Below, one piece after another: positions 1 through 5,179 of a stretch of DNA of 9,272 nucleotides. A program made the translations under genes and the position numbers. The stretch lies in assembly GCA_964416365.1 (NCBI GenBank), contig CAYQDO010000032.1:1-9272 (forward strand), in the 5' to 3' direction. Origin of the DNA: DUUS01 sp964416365. Its GTDB lineage: Bacteria; Bacillota_I; Bacilli_A; RF39; UBA660. The notes under the pieces are model-generated. The model was not told where the DNA came from. It did no database searches and saw nothing but the letters and a program-made list of their open reading frames with translations. The stretch's first letter is position 1, and each line of letters begins with the position of its first letter.

Positions 1-1
1 A

Positions 2-40
2 GAGATTAAAGATTATATTATTAATTTAATTGAAAAATAA
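2..40 (+). CDS. Possible 3' end of an upstream gene (partial)
   Basis: The frame beginning at base 2 is open from the window edge for 12 codons and ends in TAA at 38-40. It reads EIKDYIINLIEK, a charged/hydrophobic alternation typical of a C-terminal helix. The other two forward frames close sooner or read less like protein. The piece is too short to identify, and an open stretch of this length is common by chance in AT-rich DNA, so this is only a suggestion that a plus-strand gene enters from the left. Confidence 0.25.
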   Translation, partial: EIKDYIINLIEK

Positions 41-107
41 TTTATGTAGAATAATATTATAAAAAATAGTTAAATATATCCAATTTTTTAATATAGTTTA
101 AATGTTA

Positions 108-141
108 GAAAAAGCATATGAAAGTATGTGTTTTTTCTTTT
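108..141 (+). terminator. Terminator-like hairpin in the upstream gap
   Basis: GAAAAAGCATA (108-118) faces TATGTGTTTTTTC (125-137) across a 6-base loop. The arms pair with one G-T wobble and one A/G mismatch, and further T residues follow. Because the arms are A-runs facing T-runs, the structure would look terminator-like on either strand. It lies about 70 bases after the possible stop at 38-40, rather far for that gene's own terminator. The stem is weak. Confidence 0.25.
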
Positions 142-157
142 GTCTATTTTAGATCTT

Positions 158-240
158 TTTGCCGCTACCATTTGGATGTACTTTCGAACTATTGATTCGA
201 AATTCACATAATAGATTCCATTTGCCGCAAGGTGGTGGAA
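158..240. other. GC-richer segment with nested inverted and direct repeats, possible structured RNA or element remnant
   Basis: This 80-base stretch is visibly richer in G+C than the flanks. It contains a perfect 7-base inverted repeat, TTTCGAA (182-188) and TTCGAAA (196-202), around a 7-base loop. Outside it, ATGT (176-179) can pair with ACAT (206-209), TGG (173-175) with CCA (218-220), and CTACCA (165-170) with TGGTGG (233-238, one G-T wobble), giving an interrupted long hairpin. Two direct repeats also occur: TTTGCCGC at 158-165 and 221-228, and CCATTTG at 168-174 and 218-224. A 60-codon open frame crosses it on the minus strand but resembles no family I know. I recognise no Rfam class. 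It could be a small RNA, a riboswitch-like relic, or the scar of a mobile element. Confidence 0.35.
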
Positions 241-348
241 TTTTTTTATGCTTAAGTTTAAGAAAGACATGTTATTGTTAATGAATTCAATAAATCAAGA
301 AAAGGATTAAAAAGCAGATATTTAACGAAATAGTTATACTAATTAATG

Positions 349-369
349 GTTAATGTTTTTATTATTAAC
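349..369. promoter_or_regulatory. Inverted repeat upstream of the acyltransferase promoter (possible operator)
   Basis: GTTAAT (349-354) and ATTAAC (364-369) form a perfect 6-base inverted repeat with a 9-base spacer, ending 12 bases before the -35 hexamer. The position would suit an activator or repressor site. Six-base AT-rich repeats arise often by chance here, so the call is tentative. Confidence 0.2.
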
Positions 370-381
370 TCTTTCGTGAAT

Positions 382-411
382 TTGACAAAAAGTGCATATT
401 TATGCTAAAAT
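382..411 (+). promoter_or_regulatory. Promoter of the acyltransferase gene
   Basis: A perfect -35 TTGACA (382-387) is separated by 18 bases from the -10 TAAAAT (406-411). The -10 is preceded by TG at 403-404, making an extended -10 (TATGCTAAAAT). Transcription should start near 418, leaving a leader of about 36 bases with a GGGGGA-type ribosome binding site at 441-446. It is the best sigma-A-type match in the window. Confidence 0.8.
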
Positions 412-453
412 ACCTGCAATCAAAAGGGATTTGGTTAGTAGGGGGACAATGAT

Positions 454-1416
454 ATGACAACAATAAGTAATTATGAAAGTATTGCTTTAGATGATTTGTC
501 AATTTTGGAACAAAAAAAATATTATGAAGAATTAAGAAGACAAAGTCTTCTGTTAAAGAATGAACAGGTTCATATTGGGCAAGATATTATAAAAAAAGTT
601 TATCCTTTTATTCGAAAATATAAAATAGAAATACAAGGAGAAGAAAATATACCCAAAGATTCAAATGTTTTATTTGTTGCTAATCATAGTAATTCACATG
701 ATGTATTTACTGCATACGAAATACTTTCATTACTCCAAAGAAGGGGTAGTGTTATGGTAGCTTCCGATTGTTTAAATCCATTAACTATGTACATTTTTAA
801 TATATCCAACGCAACATTATTAGATAGAAGAAAGAAATACGAAAGACAGGAATCAGTTTTATCATTATCTAAAAAAATACTTGAAGGAAATGACGGTTTT
901 ATTTTTAGTGAAGGTACGTGGAATCTTCACCCAACTTTGCCAATGCATAATATTCAAAATGGTGCTTCTAAAATATCTCTTATAACACAAGTTCCTATTG
1001 TACCCGTAATATTCGAATACATAGAAACAGACGGTATAGTTACATCAGAAAGCCAATTATATGATAAATGTATTATAAGATTTGGAAAACCATTAATGAT
1101 AAATTATACTGATGTATTATCATCTCAATCAAAAATGATTAGAGAAAATATGTCGATGGCTAGAAAACAAATATGGTGCGATTATGGTATTATTAGAAGA
1201 ACAATCGAAGATGTTGATCCGTTTATGTATGTTAATCATACCTATGTAAAAAAATTTAAAGCAGTAGGTTTTACATATGATTCGAGGACAGAACAAAATT
1301 ATTTACTATTTTTAAATAATGAACCTCGTGAAAATGAATATACTATAAATTTAAATGGTGAATTTGAACCAGGCATTACAAAAAAAAAATCAGAGTTGAG
1401 AAAATTATTGAAATAA
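454..1416 (+). CDS. PlsC-like 1-acyl-sn-glycerol-3-phosphate acyltransferase family protein
   Basis: This 320-residue protein carries the acyltransferase blocks in order: NHSNSHD at 77-83 (catalytic H78 and D83, the NHx4D motif), TLLDRR at 121-126 (block II), FSEGT at 151-155 (block III, glycerol-phosphate binding) and VPIVPV at 180-185 (block IV). Family members transfer acyl groups to lysophosphatidate or related lysolipids at the inner membrane face. No membrane span is obvious. About 50 residues precede the core and about 110 follow it, making it longer than a minimal PlsC of about 240 residues; I do not recognise the tail. The ATG at 454 is favoured by AGGGGGA at 440-446, seven bases away; the ATG at 449 is out of frame. 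It has its own strong promoter. The exact acceptor cannot be read from sequence, and lysophospholipid or glycolipid acylation is possible. Confidence 0.85.
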   Translation: MTTISNYESIALDDLSILEQKKYYEELRRQSLLLKNEQVHIGQDIIKKVYPFIRKYKIEIQGEENIPKDSNVLFVANHSNSHDVFTAYEILSLLQRRGSVMVASDCLNPLTMYIFNISNATLLDRRKKYERQESVLSLSKKILEGNDGFIFSEGTWNLHPTLPMHNIQNGASKISLITQVPIVPVIFEYIETDGIVTSESQLYDKCIIRFGKPLMINYTDVLSSQSKMIRENMSMARKQIWCDYGIIRRTIEDVDPFMYVNHTYVKKFKAVGFTYDSRTEQNYLLFLNNEPRENEYTINLNGEFEPGITKKKSELRKLLK

Positions 1417-1449
1417 TTATTTTTTCAATTTTTTTTTGTGAAAAATAAT
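1416..1449 (+). terminator. AT-only hairpin after the acyltransferase gene
   Basis: ATTATTTTTTC (1416-1426) can pair with GAAAAATAAT (1440-1449) with one bulged T, around a T-rich loop. It begins on the last base of the stop codon. With almost no GC pairs and its T-run in the loop rather than after the stem, it would be a poor intrinsic terminator. Read-through into the kinase gene is plausible. Confidence 0.3.
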
Positions 1450-1457
1450 GATATAAT
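1449..1457 (+). promoter_or_regulatory. Extended -10 promoter of the hybrid kinase gene
   Basis: TG-A-TATAAT occupies 1449-1457, a perfect -10 hexamer with the extended TG. No good -35 is visible; only a T-run lies at the expected place near 1429-1434. Transcription should start near 1464. AAGG at 1464-1467 is the only ribosome-binding candidate, and its 16-base distance from the ATG is long. Confidence 0.6.
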
Positions 1458-1483
1458 AATCACAAGGTAGTGTGTTATAAAAT

Positions 1484-3835
1484 ATGGAAGGTATTTACAA
1501 TCTTTATATTCCAGTATGTGGTTTATTAATTTCTATCATTTGTAATCTTGTATTCTTTTTAAAAGAAAGAGCTAAAAATAAAGAAACAGCAATTTTTGCT
1601 AGAGAATTAATTTATAGCTTAGTCGATAGTATATTAATGGTAGCGATAATATATTTAGCATTATTCAGTCCTAATAATTTAAAATTATTAGAATATTTAA
1701 ATAAAATTGATTATGCAATGTACATTCTATTTTCAAGTAATTTATTTTTATATGTATATTATGTAACTTCTAAAGATGATGAAAAGCAAAAGGCTAAATT
1801 ATATAGATTTTTCTTTTGGTTAACTACAGTTATAGATATTTTATTAATGATGTTATTGTTATTTATGAAAGTTAATGTACATATAAATGGAAATACTATG
1901 TATAGTGATGGAATGGCACTTAATTGCACTATAATTGGATGCGGTTTATATTTTATTGCTATTTTAGTTTGCCTAATTTTGAATTTTAAAAATGCCATTA
2001 CAAAAAAATTAACTCCATTGTATATGTTCGTATTATTCTTTATTTTAGTATATACTTTAAATCAAGTTGATAAAACTATTGTTATTATTTCAGCAGTTTT
2101 AGCGTTTGTTAATTTAATTATGTTATTTACTATTGAAAATCCAGATATGAAAATTATTAGAGAAGTAAAGCTTGCTAAAGAACAAGCCGAAAGAGCTAAT
2201 CGAGCAAAATCTGATTTTTTATCAAGTATGTCACATGAGATTAGAACACCATTAAATGCTATTGTTGGTTTATCGGAGGATAATTTATCTTATGAAGAAT
2301 TACCTAATGAAGTAATTGAAAACTCTAAAGATATAGTAAATGCTTCACAAACTTTACTCGAAATTGTTGGTAATATTCTTGATATTAATAAAATAGAAGC
2401 AAATAAAATGGAAATTGTTGTGGGAGTATATAATTTAAAAGAAGAAATTGCTAATATGTGCAAGGTAACTCAAACTCGTATTGGTGAAAAAAATGTTATA
2501 TTTAATTTAACAATTGCTGATGATATTCCATATGAATTAATAGGTGATAAAGGAAAAGTAAAGCAAGTAGTTAATAATTTACTTACTAATTCAATTAAAT
2601 ATACTGTTCAAGGACAAATTAATTTAAATATAAAATGTATCAATGATACTAATAAAAATATATCTAATATTATAATTACTTGCCAAGATACTGGGAAAGG
2701 TATTAAAGCTGATTTGATTAATAGGTTATTTACAAAATTTGATAGATTAGATATTGAAAAGAATACAACTGCTGAAGGTACAGGATTAGGTTTAGCAATT
2801 ACTAAATCTTTAGTTGAAATGATGGGTGGTAAGATTAATATTCAATCTCAATTTGGACAAGGATCAATATTTATGGCTCAATTACCACAAAGGATTAATA
2901 AGTTAGTTAAGCCTTTGACTGAAAAGGAATTTTCTGATATGAATAAGATTGATAATGATATAGTTTATGATGGTAGAAAAATATTAATTGTTGATGATAA
3001 TAAACTTAATATTAAAGTTGCAACTAGAGCACTTAAAGATTTTAATTTTATTTTAGATGAATGTTATGATGGTAAAGAATGCTTGGATAAGATTAATCAA
3101 GGTAATGTATATGATTTGATTTTAATGGATATAATGATGCCTAATATGAGTGGGGAAACTGCTTTTGCCGAATTAAAGAAGAATCCATCATTTAATATCC
3201 CGGTTATAGCTTTAACAGCTGATGCAGTAGCAGGAGCTAAAGAAAAATATATGGGTCAAGGATTTGTCGATTATATTTCTAAACCTTTTAGCAAAGAACA
3301 AATAAAAGAAAAACTTGATAAAGTTTTTGCAAACAGCACACCAATCAATAACAAAGAAGTTGTTCAGGAACAACTAAAATCTGGTATAGACTGGAATAGT
3401 GTACCTGTTTATTCAGTAACTGGAAATACTGAAGAATTGAAGCATATTGAAATACCTGAAAAAATAAATGAATCAGAAAAATATGATGAACAATATTTAT
3501 TAAGTAATGGAATTGATTACAATAAAGGATTAGAATTATTAGGAGACTTAGATATATATAAAGACATGTTGTCTGATTGGTTTAAAGAATGTCATCAAAA
3601 ATTTGAAGATATGAAATTATTTAAATCACAACACGATATGCCAAATTATGCTATCGCAGTTCATGCATTAAAGAGTGATTCTAAATATTTTGGATTTGAT
3701 AAACTAGCCGAAATGTCATATGAACATGAAACGAAGTCAAAAGCTAACGATGAAATTTATGTTAATGATAATTTCGATGAATTAGAAAGAGAATTCTTAA
3801 GAATTACTTCAGTGGTAGAAAAATATTTAAAATAG
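1484..3835 (+). CDS. Membrane hybrid histidine kinase (HisKA-HATPase-REC-HPt)
   Basis: This 783-residue protein begins with six or seven hydrophobic segments (about 7-26, 43-61, 78-95, 108-128, 147-167, 177-193 and 197-216) and no large external loop. A short coiled linker (226-243) leads to the HisKA H-box SHEIRTPLNAI with H251. The ATPase domain has the N-box around N365/N369, G1 DTGKGI (402-407), and G2 GTGLGL (432-437). A receiver domain follows (about 499-615) with acidic D504/D505, phospho-acceptor D549, T578 and K600. After a 50-residue linker, an HPt domain (about 670-783) carries HALK at 727-730 with H727. All residues for a complete His-Asp-His relay are present, so it is probably active. 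The next step would be a separate response regulator, and none is encoded nearby. The stimulus is unknown; a membrane-embedded or lipid signal is a guess. In-frame upstream GTG (1472) is followed by a stop, supporting ATG 1484. Confidence 0.92.
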   Translation: MEGIYNLYIPVCGLLISIICNLVFFLKERAKNKETAIFARELIYSLVDSILMVAIIYLALFSPNNLKLLEYLNKIDYAMYILFSSNLFLYVYYVTSKDDEKQKAKLYRFFFWLTTVIDILLMMLLLFMKVNVHINGNTMYSDGMALNCTIIGCGLYFIAILVCLILNFKNAITKKLTPLYMFVLFFILVYTLNQVDKTIVIISAVLAFVNLIMLFTIENPDMKIIREVKLAKEQAERANRAKSDFLSSMSHEIRTPLNAIVGLSEDNLSYEELPNEVIENSKDIVNASQTLLEIVGNILDINKIEANKMEIVVGVYNLKEEIANMCKVTQTRIGEKNVIFNLTIADDIPYELIGDKGKVKQVVNNLLTNSIKYTVQGQINLNIKCINDTNKNISNIIITCQDTGKGIKADLINRLFTKFDRLDIEKNTTAEGTGLGLAITKSLVEMMGGKINIQSQFGQGSIFMAQLPQRINKLVKPLTEKEFSDMNKIDNDIVYDGRKILIVDDNKLNIKVATRALKDFNFILDECYDGKECLDKINQGNVYDLILMDIMMPNMSGETAFAELKKNPSFNIPVIALTADAVAGAKEKYMGQGFVDYISKPFSKEQIKEKLDKVFANSTPINNKEVVQEQLKSGIDWNSVPVYSVTGNTEELKHIEIPEKINESEKYDEQYLLSNGIDYNKGLELLGDLDIYKDMLSDWFKECHQKFEDMKLFKSQHDMPNYAIAVHALKSDSKYFGFDKLAEMSYEHETKSKANDEIYVNDNFDELEREFLRITSVVEKYLK

Positions 3836-3887
3836 TGAAATGATATTTCCATAATGTTGATACTTCAAAGTAAAATGTGCCATTCAT

Positions 3888-3912
3888 AGTGTTATAAAAT
3901 AACACTTTTTTT
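3888..3912 (+). terminator. Rho-independent terminator after the kinase gene
   Basis: AGTGTTA (3888-3894) and TAACACT (3900-3906) form a perfect 7-base stem around the loop TAAAA, directly followed by a run of T to 3912. It lies about 50 bases after the kinase stop and isolates that gene from the next one. Confidence 0.85.
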
Positions 3913-3964
3913 ATTTGCATATCTAACACAAAATTCTACTATACTAAGCTTCTATAAATTTAGT

Positions 3965-3986
3965 TATAATAATTTTTAAAAGGAGG
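3965..3986 (+). promoter_or_regulatory. Probable -10 and strong Shine-Dalgarno of the small membrane protein gene
   Basis: A perfect -10 TATAAT (3965-3970) lies upstream of AGGAGG (3981-3986), which is four bases before the ATG. No convincing -35 sits 16-18 bases upstream, and there is no TG extension. An alternative start further up is TTGCAT (3915-3920) with TATACT (3940-3945) at 19-base spacing. The full AGGAGG differs from the GGTGAT-type sites before other genes here. Confidence 0.5.
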
Positions 3987-3990
3987 AAAA

Positions 3991-4344
3991 ATGTTTAAAA
4001 ATAGAAGTAAAGCATTATTTATTTGTGCACTTTCAGCTACAGCATATTCTCTTTATTTAATAACATTTATTATAAGTAGTTTAAATAGTTCTGATGGTGC
4101 AGAATTAGTAGGCGGTGCCATAGCTACAGCCTTAGTTACTCCACATATAATATTTATAAGTATTGGAGCTATTTTTTCATGGTTAGGTTTCTTTTTAAGA
4201 AAATCATGGTCTGCTTTAGTAGGTGCAATACTGTATTGTGTTGGAGTGCTTCTTTTCTTATTGTATGCTTTATATTGTATTCCAATGATTATTTTGGGTT
4301 TTATAGGTTTTGCTAAACAAAGAAAATTAATGAATGAAAGGTAA
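3991..4344 (+). CDS. Small multi-pass membrane protein, unknown function
   Basis: This 117-residue, strongly hydrophobic protein has three or four predicted spans: about 8-30, 42-67, 73-92 and 93-108. The short N-terminus (MFKNRSK) and the C-terminal tail (KQRKLMNER) are both positively charged. By the positive-inside rule both ends would be cytoplasmic, implying four spans. A Gly/Ala-rich stretch (GGAIATALVTP, 41-51) lies between the first two spans. There is no signal peptidase site, catalytic motif or cysteine cluster. I have an impression of similarity to small conserved membrane proteins in Firmicutes and their mobile elements, but cannot name a family. The start is fixed by AGGAGG four bases upstream. 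It sits alone between two terminator-like hairpins, so it is probably transcribed by itself. Confidence 0.8.
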   Translation: MFKNRSKALFICALSATAYSLYLITFIISSLNSSDGAELVGGAIATALVTPHIIFISIGAIFSWLGFFLRKSWSALVGAILYCVGVLLFLLYALYCIPMIILGFIGFAKQRKLMNER

Positions 4345-4368
4345 GCTATTAAGCTTACTTTTAATTTT
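4337..4368 (+). terminator. Terminator hairpin overlapping the stop of the small membrane protein gene
   Basis: GTAAGC (4341-4346) pairs with GCTTAC (4353-4358) around TATTAA. The stem extends outward through a G-T wobble and AAA (4337-4339) with TTT (4360-4362), and TTTTAATTTT follows (4359-4368). The TAA stop codon (4342-4344) is inside the left arm. It looks a moderately strong intrinsic terminator, with the T-run interrupted by AA. Confidence 0.6.
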
Positions 4369-4381
4369 GCATTATAAATAG

Positions 4382-4400
4382 TATAATAAATATAGGTGAT
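4382..4400 (+). promoter_or_regulatory. -10 box and displaced Shine-Dalgarno of the MBL-fold gene
   Basis: TATAAT (4382-4387) is a perfect -10; the -35 region (about 4359-4364) is just the T-rich tail of the preceding terminator. Transcription should start near 4394, leaving only about ten leader bases. AGGTGAT (4394-4400) matches the right-hand part of the anti-Shine-Dalgarno complement (AGGAGGTGATC). Although the motif ends three bases before the ATG, the aligned spacing is normal. Confidence 0.5.
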
Positions 4401-4403
4401 AAT

Positions 4404-5120
4404 ATGAATGTTCAGATTATAGGTAACGGTAATATAACCAGTGAAAATTTTAATGCTTGCTCTTTGATTGATAATAATATTTTGGTAGATACACCTCCTG
4501 GAACTTTAAAAGAGCTTAAAAGATTAAATAAAAATTTAGATGATATCGATATTATTATCATTACTCATTTACATGGTGATCATTTTTTTGATTTGCCATT
4601 TATAATTTTACATGAGTATGTTAGAAAAAGGAGTAAAGAATTATTTATTATTGGTCCGAAAAATTTAAAAAAAGAATTAGGAAAATTAATTAAGTTAGCT
4701 TTTAAAAATATTTTGTATAAATATATATCTGAGTTAAATGTCACTTTTATTGATGCAGAAAATATTCAAAATCATGAAATCAATGAAGGATTATATCTTA
4801 CTTCTATAAAAGTAACTCACGGTACATTAAAGAATTGTTATGGTTATTTGTTCCAAAAAGATGATAAAGTTTTAGGAATTACAGGAGATATTGAAATGTG
4901 TCCTGGACTTACTTATATGCTTAAGAAAGTAAATTATATTATGATAGATGTTACTGTTGATGGCAAAGATAATCATTTAAATTTAACTGAATTAAAAGCT
5001 TTAACTGAGGAGTATAAAATCAATTATGTTCCAGTTCATTATCCAGACGAAATAACTGAAGAACTTTCTAAAATTAAAAATGTTAAAATAATTAATCCCG
5101 AGGAACAATTCTATGTTTAG
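4404..5120 (+). CDS. MBL-fold (metallo-beta-lactamase superfamily) hydrolase, RNase Z-like
   Basis: This 238-residue protein has the metal-binding signature THLHGDH at 54-60 (H55, H57, D59, H60). Further likely ligands are H139 in VTHG, D162 in TGDIE, and H212 in VPVHYPD; H191 (NHLNL) sits where RNase Z-type enzymes have an additional conserved His. The N-terminus (IGNGN, then ILVDTPPGT at 26-34) matches the usual beta-strand start of the fold. The core would bind two zinc ions and hydrolyse a phosphodiester or ester. It is shorter than tRNase Z (about 300 residues) and I see no obvious flexible exosite arm, so tRNA 3' processing is not the default guess; a small phosphodiesterase is equally likely. 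There is no signal peptide, so it is cytoplasmic. It appears monocistronic. Confidence 0.85.
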   Translation: MNVQIIGNGNITSENFNACSLIDNNILVDTPPGTLKELKRLNKNLDDIDIIIITHLHGDHFFDLPFIILHEYVRKRSKELFIIGPKNLKKELGKLIKLAFKNILYKYISELNVTFIDAENIQNHEINEGLYLTSIKVTHGTLKNCYGYLFQKDDKVLGITGDIEMCPGLTYMLKKVNYIMIDVTVDGKDNHLNLTELKALTEEYKINYVPVHYPDEITEELSKIKNVKIINPEEQFYV

Positions 5121-5131
5121 AATTGTTTTTT
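5104..5131 (+). terminator. Terminator overlapping the end of the MBL gene
   Basis: AACAATTC (5104-5111) and GAATTGTT (5120-5127) form a perfect 8-base stem around an 8-base loop, and the T-run reaches 5131. The left arm encodes the last residues of the MBL protein and the stop TAG (5118-5120) ends in the stem. The right arm and T-run also contain TTGTTT (5123-5128), the probable -35 of the next gene. Confidence 0.7.
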
Positions 5132-5151
5132 ATTTATTATTATGTTAAAAT
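5123..5151 (+). promoter_or_regulatory. Promoter of the surface protein gene
   Basis: TTGTTT (5123-5128) lies 17 bases from TAAAAT (5146-5151), which is preceded by TG at 5143-5144 (TATGTTAAAAT). Transcription should begin near 5158. The leader carries AGGAAGG (5163-5169), ten bases before the ATG. The -35 is embedded in the preceding terminator. Confidence 0.7.
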
Positions 5152-5179
5152 TAATTAAGAATAGGAAGGTAGTTTTAAG

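Noticed and set aside
1..453. Riboswitch controlling the acyltransferase gene
   Set aside because: The promoter at 382-411 starts transcription near 418, downstream of the structured segment, leaving too short a leader for a riboswitch.
1759..1998. Minus-strand open frame of 79 codons
   Set aside because: It lies wholly inside the membrane domain of the hybrid kinase, whose family assignment is secure; the frame is a by-product of that coding sequence.
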